From the NCBI RefSeq assembly GCF_020252395.1, contig NZ_JADCDB010000002.1, forward strand, positions 124,001-188,000: a DNA stretch of 64,000 nucleotides, in the 5' to 3' direction. The stretch is from Aestuariivirga sp. (GTDB taxonomy: Bacteria; Pseudomonadota; Alphaproteobacteria; Rhizobiales; Aestuariivirgaceae). The notes beneath the pieces are model-generated. The model had not been told where the DNA came from. It saw only the letters and a program-made list of their open reading frames with translations, and made no database searches. Position 1 is the first letter of the stretch; every line of letters starts with the position of its first letter. A program made the translations under genes and the position numbers. Shown here one piece after another: positions 46,319 through 54,822 of this stretch.

Positions 46319-47428
46319 ATGAAGGAACGGCGCACCGGGTTCTTCTTCGACGAGAAATGCCTCTGGCATTTCGGCAAGCCCTTCGCGCTGTTCTTTCCCG
46401 TCGGCGGCTGGGTGCAGCCGCCCAATGCCGCGGGGTTCTGCGAGAGCCCTGACAGCAAGCGGCGCCTGAAGAGCCTCATGGACGTTTCGGGCCTCACCAG
46501 CGTGCTGGACGTGCGTTCCGCGCCAATGCTCGCGCGCGAGGACTTGGCTCGCGTCCACCCGGCAACCTATCTCGACCGCTTCGCGGAATTGAGCGCGAAG
46601 GACGGCGGCGACATGGGCTTCGAGTCAACCTTCGGTCCGGGCGGCTATGACATCGCGCGCGTTTCGGCGGGGCTTGCGGCGGAGGCTGTCGAGGCGGTGC
46701 TGAAGGGCGAGTTGCGCAATGCCTATGCGCTGTCACGGCCGCCCGGTCATCATTGTCTGCCGGACAAGGGGCTGGGCTTTTGCCTCCTCGCCAATGGCGC
46801 GCTCGCCATCGAGCGGGCCATCGCGCGGCACAAACTCTCCCGCGTCGCGGTTATCGACTGGGACGTGCACCACGGCAATGGCACCGAGGCGATCTTCTAC
46901 GAGCGCCCCGACGTGCTGACGATCTCGCTCCACCAGGACCGCTGCTTTCCGCTAGACACTGGTTCAGCGCGGGATCGCGGACGGGGCAGGGGCGAGGGTT
47001 ATAACATCAATGTGCCGCTCCTGGCGGGCGGCGGCCACCAGAGCTATGTCGATGCGATGGAGTTGATCGTGCTGCCGGCGCTCGCGCGTTATCGGCCGGA
47101 ACTTATCATCGTGGCCTGCGGCTATGACGCGAGCATCGTCGACCCGCTGGCCCGCATGATGGCCCACAGCCAGACCTATCGTTACCTGATGCAGGCGACG
47201 CTCGATGCGGCGGCAGACCTGTGCAATGGCCGCGTGGTGGCGATGCATGAGGGTGGCTATTCCGAGGCCTATGTGCCGTTCTGCGGCCAGGCGCTGATGG
47301 AGGCGCTCTCGGGCCACCGCACTGACGTCGTCGACCCCAATCTCGAAGCCGCCATCCAGCAGCAGCCGGGCGAGGCCTTCATCCAGCTGCAGCGCCGCCT
47401 GCTCGAGGAGCAGGCGCAAGAGTTATGA
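46319..47428 (+). CDS. Histone-deacetylase-fold amidohydrolase
   Basis: 369 residues. Zinc-site motifs: RPPGHHCLPDKGLGFCLLAN (His pair), IDWDVHHGNGTEAIFY (Asp/His ligands) and ACGYDASIVDPLARM (Asp ligand), with the Tyr position in MHEGGYSEAYV. Bacterial members of this fold include acetylpolyamine and aromatic-amide amidohydrolases. The N-terminal 50 residues carry an aromatic lid (FFFDEKCLWHFGKPF). Placed third in the HpaB-RidA operon, it probably hydrolyses an amide or formamide intermediate. Specificity is unknown. Confidence 0.87.
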   Translation: MKERRTGFFFDEKCLWHFGKPFALFFPVGGWVQPPNAAGFCESPDSKRRLKSLMDVSGLTSVLDVRSAPMLAREDLARVHPATYLDRFAELSAKDGGDMGFESTFGPGGYDIARVSAGLAAEAVEAVLKGELRNAYALSRPPGHHCLPDKGLGFCLLANGALAIERAIARHKLSRVAVIDWDVHHGNGTEAIFYERPDVLTISLHQDRCFPLDTGSARDRGRGRGEGYNINVPLLAGGGHQSYVDAMELIVLPALARYRPELIIVACGYDASIVDPLARMMAHSQTYRYLMQATLDAAADLCNGRVVAMHEGGYSEAYVPFCGQALMEALSGHRTDVVDPNLEAAIQQQPGEAFIQLQRRLLEEQAQEL

Positions 47429-47441
47429 CGGAGTTTCACGC

Positions 47442-48119
47442 ATGACCTTTTCCATCGCCGGCCGCTGCGCCAGGTCGGGCGCCTTCGGTGTGGCCATCGC
47501 CACGTCCTCGATCGCGGTGGGCGCGCGCTGCCCGCATGCCCGCGCCAGGGTGGGCGCGGTGGCGACGCAGAACGTGACGGACCCGAACCTGGGCCCCCTG
47601 CTGCTCGACCTCATGGAGAAGGGACTGAGCGCGGCCGATGCCATCGCCGCGGTGAAGAAGGACCGGCCCTTCATCGACTATCGCCAGCTCACCGCGGTCG
47701 ACAACCAGGGCCGCTCCGCCGCCTGGTCCGGCAGGAACATCCTCGGCACGCATGGTGTCTCCGAGCAGCGCGACTGCGTGGCGGCCGGAAATCTGCTGAA
47801 GCGCGCGAGCCTGCCGCGGACCATGACGGATGCCTTTGCCGCCAATGCCGGCCAGCACCTCGCCGAACGCCTGTTGCGGTCGCTCGAAGCCGGTCTCGAT
47901 TCCGGCGGCGAGGAGGGGCCGGTGCATTCCGCGGCCCTGATCGTCTATCACGAGCAGGACTTCCCGCTGGTCTCTCTGCGCGTCGACTGGGACGGCGAGA
48001 ACCCGATCAGGGTGCTGCGCCGCCTGTGGGAAGACTACAAGCCGCAGATGGGCGCCTATCTCCAGCGCGCCGTGGACCCCACCCAGGCGCCGAGCTACGG
48101 CGTGCCGGGAGATCCGTAG
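47442..48119 (+). CDS. DUF1028 family protein (Ntn-hydrolase-like)
   Basis: 225 residues, 13 bp after the HDAC-fold gene. Start MTFSIAGRCARSGAFGVAIATSSIAVGARCPHARARVGAVATQN is the characteristic DUF1028 N terminus, and the fold is related to Ntn-type hydrolases. Family members recur next to RidA and amidohydrolase genes. Enzyme chemistry is not settled to my knowledge. As the last gene of the operon it may cleave an amide or act on an intermediate of the same pathway. A hairpin follows. Confidence 0.88.
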   Translation: MTFSIAGRCARSGAFGVAIATSSIAVGARCPHARARVGAVATQNVTDPNLGPLLLDLMEKGLSAADAIAAVKKDRPFIDYRQLTAVDNQGRSAAWSGRNILGTHGVSEQRDCVAAGNLLKRASLPRTMTDAFAANAGQHLAERLLRSLEAGLDSGGEEGPVHSAALIVYHEQDFPLVSLRVDWDGENPIRVLRRLWEDYKPQMGAYLQRAVDPTQAPSYGVPGDP

Positions 48120-48134
48120 GCCGCTCCCCTGTAA

Positions 48135-48161
48135 CGTCACCCAGCTTCCGCTGGGGTGACG
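48135..48161 (+). terminator. Stem-loop at end of HpaB operon
   Basis: CGTCACCCAGC (48135-48145) pairs with GCTGGGGTGACG (48150-48161) around TTCC, with one bulged G, 15 bp after the DUF1028 stop. No U-run follows. Either a terminator or a dispersed repeat of the 'gtcaccccagc' type. Confidence 0.5.
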
Positions 48162-48260
48162 GACTGAGAGGGCGACGCGCATGAAGTGATGAAATTCCCG
48201 TGAGGCCCTTCACAACCGCGAATTGTTTTCTCATCTTCCCCCCTGCGACGGGAGAACATC

Positions 48261-48623
48261 ATGGCGAGGACCTATACAGGCGGCTGCCTGTGCGGCCACA
48301 TCCGGTTCGCGGCAGAGGGGCCGCCGCTGAAGCCGCACACCTGCTCCTGCACCATGTGCCAGCGCCACTCCGGCGCGCTGACGCTGCAATGGGTGGAGTT
48401 CCCGGCGGAGAAGGTGACCTGGAGCACGAAGCCTTCCGTCTGGCGTTCGTCGGATTATTCGAGCCGCAGCTTCTGCCCGAAGTGCGGGTCGACGCTGGGC
48501 GCCATCGACGATAAGCCGGTGGTGGCGCTGGTGCTGGGGAGCTTCGACAGCGCCAACCGCAAGGAGCTGGCGCCGGAGTATCATTCCTATGTGGGCAAAC
48601 GGCCGGCGTGGATGAAAGCCTGA
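48261..48623 (+). CDS. GFA-family (CENP-V/Gfa-like) zinc protein
   Basis: 120 residues. Zinc ligands in GGCLCGHIRF, CSCTMCQRHSG and FCPKCGSTLG match the glutathione-dependent formaldehyde-activating enzyme fold. The family name comes from Gfa, which speeds S-hydroxymethylglutathione formation, but most members have no proven function. Start ATG 48261 with GGAG at about 48250. It stands alone between convergent gene groups. Confidence 0.9.
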   Translation: MARTYTGGCLCGHIRFAAEGPPLKPHTCSCTMCQRHSGALTLQWVEFPAEKVTWSTKPSVWRSSDYSSRSFCPKCGSTLGAIDDKPVVALVLGSFDSANRKELAPEYHSYVGKRPAWMKA

Positions 48624-48666
48624 CGGCCACGCGAGCACACAGCGGACTCATGGCGCCCGCGCGCGC

Positions 48667-49818
48667 TCAGGCGCTGAGCTTCTCCACCAGCCGTTCCAGC
48701 ATCCGGTCGCACTGGCCCAACTGCGCTTCGCTCACGTGCTCGTCGGGCTTGTGGGCGGCCGCGATGTTGCCGGGGCCGCAGATCACCGCTGGCGTGCCGA
48801 GCGCCTGCTGGAACAACCCGCCCTCGGTGCCGAAGGTGATCTTGCCCGTCGAGTTGCCGCCGGTGAGGGAATGCACGAACTTCACCGCCTCGCTGTCGAC
48901 GGGCGTGTTCATCGCGGGATAGCTCTGCAGGTCCGCGAACTCGAAGCGGGACTTTTCGAAGACGTTCGCGTAACCCTCGGCGATCTTCTCGGCCGCGGCC
49001 TTGATGCGGGTGACGATGGCGCGCCTGTCGTCCTCCGGCAGGTAGCGGATCTCGAAGTCGAAGGTGCAGCGGTTGGGCACGATGTTCATCACCTCGCCGC
49101 CCTGCATCTTGCCGACATGCAGCGTGGTGTAGGCCACCTCGTAATCGCCGTCGCGCAGACCGGTGTCCGCGATGTCCTTCTGGATGGCGCGAATTGCGCC
49201 GATCAGGTCGCTCGCCATGTAGATGGCGTTGGCGCCGGTGGGGGCGAGGCTCGAATGCGCCTCGAGACCATGCGCGGTGACGCGGAAGCCGAGCTTGCCC
49301 TTGTGCGCGGTGACGGCCTGCATCAGCGTCGGCTCGCCGACGATGCAGAGTCGCGGTTTCACCGGCGCATCCTTCAAGATCTCGAGCAGGCGCCTGACGC
49401 CCACGCAGCCGATCTCCTCGTCATAGGATAAGGCGAGGTTGATCGGCGTGTGCAGCCGGCGCGCCGCGCCGAGCTCGGCGGCGCGCAGGCAGCAGGCGAT
49501 GAAGCCTTTCATGTCCGCCGTGCCGCGGCCGAAATAATTGCCGTTGCGCTTTTCCAGCTTGAAGGGATCGGATGACCAAGCCTGACCCTCGACCGGCACC
49601 ACGTCGGTGTGGCCGGAGAGCACAATGCCCGGCACGTGCTTCGGACCGATGGTGGCCCAGAGATTGGCCTTGCGCCCATCCTCATCGTGGACCAGCAGCG
49701 ATTCAATGCCGAAGCTGCCGAGGAAATCCCGCACATAGGCGATGAGGTCGAGGTTCGAGTCCCGGCTCACGCTCGGGAAGGCGATCAGTTTTTCAAGATG
49801 GTCGAGCGAGGTTTTCAT
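48667..49818 (-). CDS. argE: Acetylornithine deacetylase (M20 family)
   Basis: 383 residues from ATG 49818; a frame open to 49872 adds 18 residues that do not fit the family. Metal and catalytic motifs: SGHTDVVPVEGQAW, GRGTADMKGF (Asp bridging ligand) and YDEEIGCVGVRRLL (catalytic Glu pair), plus a dimerisation domain in the middle. It removes acetate from N-acetylornithine in arginine synthesis. Because of the catabolic neighbours, a related N-acyl amino-acid deacylase is a possible alternative. Confidence 0.82.
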   Translation of the reverse strand: MKTSLDHLEKLIAFPSVSRDSNLDLIAYVRDFLGSFGIESLLVHDEDGRKANLWATIGPKHVPGIVLSGHTDVVPVEGQAWSSDPFKLEKRNGNYFGRGTADMKGFIACCLRAAELGAARRLHTPINLALSYDEEIGCVGVRRLLEILKDAPVKPRLCIVGEPTLMQAVTAHKGKLGFRVTAHGLEAHSSLAPTGANAIYMASDLIGAIRAIQKDIADTGLRDGDYEVAYTTLHVGKMQGGEVMNIVPNRCTFDFEIRYLPEDDRRAIVTRIKAAAEKIAEGYANVFEKSRFEFADLQSYPAMNTPVDSEAVKFVHSLTGGNSTGKITFGTEGGLFQQALGTPAVICGPGNIAAAHKPDEHVSEAQLGQCDRMLERLVEKLSA

Positions 49819-49949
49819 CGGGGTCCATGGTCGCGGATGGAATTGCCGTTCCTGCCCCCAAATTTGACGCATGTCAAAGAAGCGGGGCGGAAGCTGGCTT
49901 ATTGTCGATAACCATGGTGGTGATCGCCACCGTTGGCGGGGTAGGTCTC

Positions 49950-50050
49950 CTGAGAAAGTCAGCTGTCGCTTCGTTCCCCCCCTTTCCTGGAGTCCCCCCG
50001 CCTCCTCCCTTCGCCTGGGTCCTGCGAAAAGCGGGACCCTTTCTTTTTAT
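49950..50050 (+). ncRNA. Candidate small RNA with CCTCCTCCC motif
   Basis: An orphan rho-independent terminator on the plus strand (50017-50050) has no plus-strand gene before it for about 1.4 kb. Upstream is a pyrimidine-rich, CT-rich stretch with CCTCCTCCC at 50001-50009, an anti-Shine-Dalgarno-type motif known from the CcsR ('cuckoo') RNAs of Rhodobacter. The 5' end is not determined; the sequence back to about 49872 is also non-coding. No promoter is assigned. Confidence 0.3.
50017..50050 (+). terminator. Rho-independent terminator
   Basis: Nine-bp stem GGGTCCTGC (50017-50025) with GCGGGACCC (50031-50039), one G-T wobble, loop GAAAA, followed by TTTCTTTTTAT (50040-50050). It points rightward and its U-tract touches the stop codon of the convergent SMP-30 gene. 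Confidence 0.75.
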
Positions 50051-50982
50051 GGGGCCTGCGCGCCCACCCGCGCGGTTTCTATTGCATAGAGCGATGACGT
50101 GGCGGTGATGAACATGCGTGACTTGCCGAAGCCGCCGAAGGTGAGGTTCGCCACCGTCTCCGGCACCAGGATACGGCCGAGGCGCTCACCCTCTTTCGTG
50201 TAGCAATGGATGCCGTCACCGGCCGAGATCCACAGCAGGCCCCCGGTGTCGACGCGCAAGCCATCGGGAACCTTCTCGTTGATGACGGCGATGACGCGGC
50301 TGTCCTGAAGCCGCTTGCCATCCACCACCGTGAAGCCCCTCACATGGCGCGGGCGGCCTTCCTCGAAGCCGAAGCCATGGCCGCGGGCAAACCCCGAGTC
50401 GGCGATGTAGAGTTCGGACTCGTCAGCCGAGAAGGCCAGGCCATTGGGCCGGTCGAAATCATCGGCCACCACGCTCAATTCGCCCGAGGCGGGGTCGAAG
50501 CGGTAGACCTGGTTCTTGCCGATGGCGCTCTCGGCCTGGATGCCCTCATGGTCGGAGATGATGCCGTAGGGCGGATCGGTGAACCAGATGGCGCCGTCCG
50601 ATTTCACGACGACGTCGTTGGGTGAGTTGAAGCGCTTGCCGTTCCAGTGCGTCACTAGCACCTCGTAGCGGCCATCCATGTAAGTGCGGCTCACGCAGCG
50701 GCCGCCATGCTCGCAGGAGATCATGTTGCCCTCGCGGTCCCGCGTGTGGCCGTTGGTGCGCTGCGAGGGCTGGCGGAACACCGAGAGGCCGGAAACGGGC
50801 GACCAGCGCATCATGCGGTTGTTGGGAATGTCGGAGAAGCGCAGCTCGTTCAGCTCCGAGAACCACACTGGGCCTTCCGCCCAGATGAAGCCGGTGGCGA
50901 GCTTGGTGAGTGCCGCGCCCGCCGGGAAGAAGTCGAGGAAGCGGGGCGAATCCGGTGCAAGGCAGGCGGCGTGCGTGCTCAT
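50047..50982 (-). CDS. SMP-30/gluconolactonase family protein
   Basis: 311 residues, six-bladed beta-propeller of the SMP-30/LRE type. Segments FIWAEGPVWFSELNELRFSDIPNNRM (first metal Glu), NSPNDVVVKSDGAIWFTDPPYG and DRPNGLAFSADESELYIADSG (Asn/Asp ligands) are the metal-binding pattern. Such enzymes hydrolyse sugar or aromatic lactones. It lies 4 bp after the enamidase-like gene in the same operon, so its lactone may come from that pathway. Confidence 0.87.
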   Translation of the reverse strand: MSTHAACLAPDSPRFLDFFPAGAALTKLATGFIWAEGPVWFSELNELRFSDIPNNRMMRWSPVSGLSVFRQPSQRTNGHTRDREGNMISCEHGGRCVSRTYMDGRYEVLVTHWNGKRFNSPNDVVVKSDGAIWFTDPPYGIISDHEGIQAESAIGKNQVYRFDPASGELSVVADDFDRPNGLAFSADESELYIADSGFARGHGFGFEEGRPRHVRGFTVVDGKRLQDSRVIAVINEKVPDGLRVDTGGLLWISAGDGIHCYTKEGERLGRILVPETVANLTFGGFGKSRMFITATSSLYAIETARVGAQAP

Positions 50983-50986
50983 GGTG

Positions 50987-52186
50987 TCAACCCTTGATGA
51001 TGGTGGGGATGCGGGTGGCGGGCGGCGTGTTGCGGCTTCTTTGGCACTTCACCTGTCCGTCGATTACCACCATGCCGATGCCGGGCAGGTCGCCGAGCTG
51101 GATGGAATGCAGCAGGTTTTCGCCCGCCGAATGCTGCGCGGTATCCATGAAGACGAAATCAGCCGCGCGGCCCAGCTCGATCAGCCCGCAATCGAGCTTC
51201 CGCATGCGCGCCGTGTTGCCGGTGGCGAGGCAGATCGCCTGCTCGGCGGGAAGCTCGCCCAGCGAGGAGAGCATCGACACCATGCGCGCGATGCCGAGCG
51301 GCTGCACGCCCGAACCCGCCGGCGCATCGGTGCCGAGGATCACGCGGTGCAACTCCTTCATCTCCCTGGCAAGGCGCAGCGTGTAGAGCGCGGCGCGCTC
51401 ATTGCCATTGTGCACGATCTCGAGGCCGCGCTTGCAGCCCTCGCAGATGCAGCGGATTTGGCTGTCGGGCAGAGCCGTGTGCCCGCCATTGATGTGGCCC
51501 ACCACGTCGGTGTCGGCATCGAGCACCACGCCGGCGTCGATGAGGCCCGAGCCGGGGATGGACGGGCCGCCGGTGTGGATGGTGCTCTGGATGCCGTATT
51601 TGCGCGCCCACGCCACCATGCGTTTCGCGGTTGGACCGTCCTTCACGCCGCCAAGGCCCACTTCGCCCAGCAATGTCACACCCGCATCGGCCAAATCCTT
51701 GAAGTCCTGCTCAACCATCTCGGGCTCGATGCAGGGGGCGCCCGCGTGGACCTTCACGCCCGAGGGGCGGAAATTGGCGAATTGCCGCTGGGCGGAAATG
51801 GCGAGCGCCTTGAGGCCGATGACATCGCGCGGGCGGCCCGGCGTGTGCACCTCGCCCGCCGAGATCATGGTGGTGACGCCTCCATTGAGATTGCTATCGA
51901 TCCAGCCGATCTGGTTCTGGCGCGGCGTCCAGTCGCCCGCCACGGGGTGGACGTGGCTGTCGATCAGCCCCGGCGTAAGTGCTGAGCCATTGGCGTCGAT
52001 GATGAGGGTGGCATGCTCCTGGTCCACGTCCCTGGCGCGGCCGACGCCCGTGATGCGGCCATTCTCCGCCACCACCGTGTCGGCATCGAGGATGGGGTTT
52101 TCGAGAGCGCCTGACAGCAGCAGGCCAATGTTGCGGATCACGAGCTTCTGCGGACCCGCGTTCGAGCTCTGGGCGTCATGCGCCAT
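50987..52186 (-). CDS. Amidohydrolase, enamidase-like
   Basis: 399 residues from ATG 52186; the frame is open to 52405 but the upstream part is unlike the family. Metal motif GLIDSHVHPVAGDWTPRQN, GGVTTMISAGEVHTPGRPRD, VHAG..., HTGGPSIPGSG, HINGGHTALP, GTDAPAGSGV, and the C-terminal SRNTPPATR match the pattern I remember for enamidase of Eubacterium barkeri, which opens the ring of 6-oxo-tetrahydronicotinate. So a cyclic enamide or imide hydrolase is likely. Operon with the SMP-30 gene. Confidence 0.82.
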   Translation of the reverse strand: MAHDAQSSNAGPQKLVIRNIGLLLSGALENPILDADTVVAENGRITGVGRARDVDQEHATLIIDANGSALTPGLIDSHVHPVAGDWTPRQNQIGWIDSNLNGGVTTMISAGEVHTPGRPRDVIGLKALAISAQRQFANFRPSGVKVHAGAPCIEPEMVEQDFKDLADAGVTLLGEVGLGGVKDGPTAKRMVAWARKYGIQSTIHTGGPSIPGSGLIDAGVVLDADTDVVGHINGGHTALPDSQIRCICEGCKRGLEIVHNGNERAALYTLRLAREMKELHRVILGTDAPAGSGVQPLGIARMVSMLSSLGELPAEQAICLATGNTARMRKLDCGLIELGRAADFVFMDTAQHSAGENLLHSIQLGDLPGIGMVVIDGQVKCQRSRNTPPATRIPTIIKG

Positions 52187-52277
52187 GATGGCCTCCTGGC
52201 AAACGCGCTGCTTCTGGGGCAGCGTCGGTGGTGGCATACTGCGACAGGACCGGATGGCTGTCGAGGGCAGGGGAAGC

Positions 52278-52826
52278 ATGCGGATCATTCGCAAATCGGA
52301 GTTCATCGAGGGCCGCTGGCGCAATGGCATGGGCGTGTCCTGGGACATTGCCTCCGGGCCTGCGTCTTCGGAGGGCTTCGGCTGGCGCTTCGCCACGGCG
52401 CTCATCGAACGGGATGTGCCCTTTTCGCGCTACCCCGGAGCCGACCGCATCTTCACGCTGTTCGAAGGAGAAGGCGTCGACCTCGATCTCACGCCGGAAG
52501 CGGGCGCTCCGCTGTCGCTCGCCGTTCCACGCCTGTTTGTGCCTTGCCTCTTCGCCAGCGATGTTCCGGCTTTCTGCCGTCTCCGCCAGGGCGCCTGCCG
52601 CGCCCTCAACCTGTTCACCCGGCGGGAGCGATGGTCGGCCGCTGCGGATGTGTTGTCGAGCGGGGCGGAGATCGCGCATCCGGGGCCGATCCTGCTCTTC
52701 GCGCTCAAAGGTGCTGCGGATGTGGATGGCCATGCGCTGGTCGAAGGCGATGCGGCGATCGCGGCGGAGCACGTGACTGCCGATACGGAGGGCTTCCTTT
52801 TTGCCGCACGGCTCTTCGCGCCGTGA
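52278..52826 (+). CDS. HutD/Ves family protein
   Basis: 182 residues from ATG 52278, divergent from the enamidase-like gene. Cupin-like fold with the family start RIIRKSEFIEGRWRNGMGVSWDI and SRYPGADRIFTLFEGEGVDLDL. HutD proteins accompany histidine-utilisation genes and may limit the pathway or bind formylglutamate; no hut genes are in the window. ATG 52254 is an alternative start. It is followed after 57 bp by the OsmC gene. Confidence 0.82.
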   Translation: MRIIRKSEFIEGRWRNGMGVSWDIASGPASSEGFGWRFATALIERDVPFSRYPGADRIFTLFEGEGVDLDLTPEAGAPLSLAVPRLFVPCLFASDVPAFCRLRQGACRALNLFTRRERWSAAADVLSSGAEIAHPGPILLFALKGAADVDGHALVEGDAAIAAEHVTADTEGFLFAARLFAP

Positions 52827-52883
52827 TTGGCCTCGTGGCGGTTTCCCGCTAGAAGTCCTGTCAGAAAGAGCGGAGACAGCACC

Positions 52884-53309
52884 ATGAAAGCGCGTGTTCA
52901 ATGGCTCGACGGCCGGGCCTTCGTCGGGGAATCAGGTTCGGGCCATGCGGTGGTGATGGACGGGGCGCCCGACGCCGGGGGCCGCAACATCGGTGTGCGT
53001 CCCATGGAGATGCTGCTTTTGGGGCTGGGCGGATGCACCGCCTTCGACGTCGTCATGATTCTTGAGCGCATGCGCGAGATAGTGACGGGGCTGGACGTCG
53101 GCCTTGAGGCCGAGCGTGCGGCGGAGGACCCCAAGGTCTTCACCCATGTGAAGATCGTTTACAAGCTGACGGGCCGCGGCCTGAGGCCCGCCAATGTCGA
53201 GCGCGCGATCAATCTGTCGGCCGAGAAATACTGCTCAGCCTCCATCATGTTCGGCAAGACGGCCAGCATCGAGCATGCGTTCGAGATCCACGAGGACGCG
53301 GCGGGCTGA
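52884..53309 (+). CDS. OsmC-family peroxide reductase
   Basis: 141 residues from ATG 52884 (MKARVQWLDGRAFVGESGSGH). The conserved cysteines lie in LLLGLGGCTAFDVV and SAEKYCSASIMF, the Cys pair that reduces organic hydroperoxides in the OsmC/Ohr/YhfA group. The sequence is most like the YhfA subgroup. The enzyme acts as a dimer in the cytosol. The gene is followed by a long non-coding stretch ending in a strong terminator. Confidence 0.9.
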   Translation: MKARVQWLDGRAFVGESGSGHAVVMDGAPDAGGRNIGVRPMEMLLLGLGGCTAFDVVMILERMREIVTGLDVGLEAERAAEDPKVFTHVKIVYKLTGRGLRPANVERAINLSAEKYCSASIMFGKTASIEHAFEIHEDAAG

Positions 53310-53514
53310 AACATCGAAATCATCCGCGAAAGTTGTGCGCCGGAAGTGCGCGCAACCATCACTTTTGCCGCTGGCCCGGGCGGGCCGACCGAGCCGGCTG
53401 CAAATTGAATGCGAGGCTTTCGCAAAACGCATGGCTGCCCTGATGGTCTCTGCGAAAACCATTGAAAACGGGGGATGGCGGTTTTTCCGGCCGGCCGGGC
53501 GACTCCGGGGGCAC
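53310..53514. other. Gene-free stretch downstream of osmC
   Basis: 205 bp between the osmC-type gene and the small-RNA candidate. No protein-like frame is visible. It could be the osmC 3' untranslated region or hold a promoter for the RNA; I see no clear -35/-10. Confidence 0.45.
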
Positions 53515-53634
53515 TGGCCTCGCTTGGCCAAATCAGCCTATCATTCCTCCACTGCCGGGCCGCCGCTTGGCAGCTTCTTTGCAGAAACTTGCCCGCCCCC
53601 GCCGTTTCGGCGCGCCGGCGGGCATTTTTGTTTT
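53515..53634 (+). ncRNA. Candidate structured small RNA
   Basis: Three hairpins in a row: TGGCC/GGCCA (53515-53530), CTGCC/GGCAG (53552-53573) and a terminator stem TGCCCGCC/GGCGGGCA (53590-53624) followed by TTTTTGTTTT. A CT-rich single strand (CATTCCTCC) lies between the first two. It has no reading frame and the preceding gene ends 205 bp earlier. It may be an independent RNA or the 3' end of the osmC mRNA. Confidence 0.35.
53590..53634 (+). terminator. Strong rho-independent terminator
   Basis: TGCCCGCC (53590-53597) pairs with GGCGGGCA (53617-53624); an inner CCG/CGG stem lies in the loop, and the U-tract is TTTTTGTTTT. It is the best-formed terminator in the window on this strand. Confidence 0.85.
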
Positions 53635-53694
53635 CTGGAAGCCGCGGAAATGAACTAATCTCTCCACGGGTTTAATCGGAGAAGGGACGACGAC

Positions 53695-54273
53695 ATGACA
53701 AATACAAACACCCAAAGCCTGGGGCCGGGCGCCATCCTCGCCCATGCCCTCGCCAAGAACTGGTGGATGCTCGCGTTGCGCGGTCTTGCCGCCATCGTTT
53801 TCGGCATCCTGGCTTTTGCCTGGCCGGGCATCACGATCTTGAGCCTCGTCATGCTCTATGGCGCTTATGCGTTCGTGGATGGCGTATTCTCGATTGTCGC
53901 CGCCATTGGCGGCGGCACGCCGACGCCGCGCTGGTGGCTGGCCGTCGTCGGCGTGCTCGGCATTCTCGCCGGCATCATCTCTTTTGCCAACCCCGTGCTG
54001 GTCGGCCTCTACCTGCTGTGGTTCATCGGCGCCTGGGCGATTGTCAGCGGCGTCATGGAAATCATCGGCGCGGTCCGCCTGCGCAAAGAGATCGACAATG
54101 AATGGTGGCTGATCCTGCACGGTGTGCTCTCGGTGCTGTTCGGCATCTTCCTGTTCGCCGAGCCGCTGACCAGCGCGCTCGCCCTGATCTGGGTGATCGG
54201 CGCCTACGCCATCGCCGCGGGCGTGATCATGATCGCGCTGGCCTTCCGCCTCAAGGGCCACGCCAAGGGCTGA
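53695..54273 (+). CDS. HdeD/DUF308 family membrane protein
   Basis: 192 residues with six hydrophobic segments in three similar pairs (about 27-47, 50-70, 83-103, 107-128, 137-158, 163-185), which is the HdeD layout. E. coli HdeD is a membrane protein of the acid-resistance island; most homologues, including those in alphaproteobacteria, are uncharacterised. The start ATG 53695 has GGAGAAGGG at about 53679. Monocistronic. Confidence 0.88.
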   Translation: MTNTNTQSLGPGAILAHALAKNWWMLALRGLAAIVFGILAFAWPGITILSLVMLYGAYAFVDGVFSIVAAIGGGTPTPRWWLAVVGVLGILAGIISFANPVLVGLYLLWFIGAWAIVSGVMEIIGAVRLRKEIDNEWWLILHGVLSVLFGIFLFAEPLTSALALIWVIGAYAIAAGVIMIALAFRLKGHAKG

Positions 54274-54432
54274 TCGCCAGTATCTGCGCAAACGGCAGGG
54301 AGCGGTCCTCTGGGGCCGCTCTTTCATTTGCGGGGTCTGCGCGGCTGACCGCCAGTGCGGAGGCAGCACGCGGACCCGTGGCGCTGGGAGCACATCTGGG
54401 CTAGCTTTGCCGGACACTGCGTGGAGGATATC

Positions 54433-54822
54433 TTGCGCCAGCTTCTTGCCGTTTCCGGACTGATACTCGCCTTGCTCGCGGAGCCTGCCCTGGCGCACCA
54501 GGAAAAACTGGCCGGGGCCGACTGGGTGCTGGCCGGCCAGACCGGTCAGCGCGCGCCTTTCCTGCGCTTCGAGGCCGGCCGGGTGGCGGGGCTCGGCGGC
54601 TGCAACCGGTTCGGCGCCGGGTATGAACTGAAGGGTGGCAGGCTGAGCTTCTCCCCCATCTCCGCGACGCGGATGGCCTGTGCCGGGAGAATGGAGGCGG
54701 AACAGGCGTTCTTCGCCATGCTCGGCAAGGTGAAGGCCATGAAGCTGGATGGCGACACGCTGCAGCTGCTCGATGGCGAGGGCAAGGTGCTGGCGGCATT
54801 CGCCCGCCGGGTTGCGGAGTAG
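54433..54822 (+). CDS. META-domain (HslJ-like) lipoprotein or secreted protein
   Basis: 129 residues from TTG 54433, chosen because GGAGG lies 5 bp upstream; GTG 54421 is also possible. A signal peptide (RQLLAVSGLILALLAEPALAH) leads to a META domain with the usual GGCNRFGAGYELKGGRLSF and SPISATRMACAGRMEAEQAFFAML. The lipobox is not present, so it is probably periplasmic. HslJ-type proteins are heat-induced envelope proteins of uncertain function. Confidence 0.82.
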   Translation: MRQLLAVSGLILALLAEPALAHQEKLAGADWVLAGQTGQRAPFLRFEAGRVAGLGGCNRFGAGYELKGGRLSFSPISATRMACAGRMEAEQAFFAMLGKVKAMKLDGDTLQLLDGEGKVLAAFARRVAE

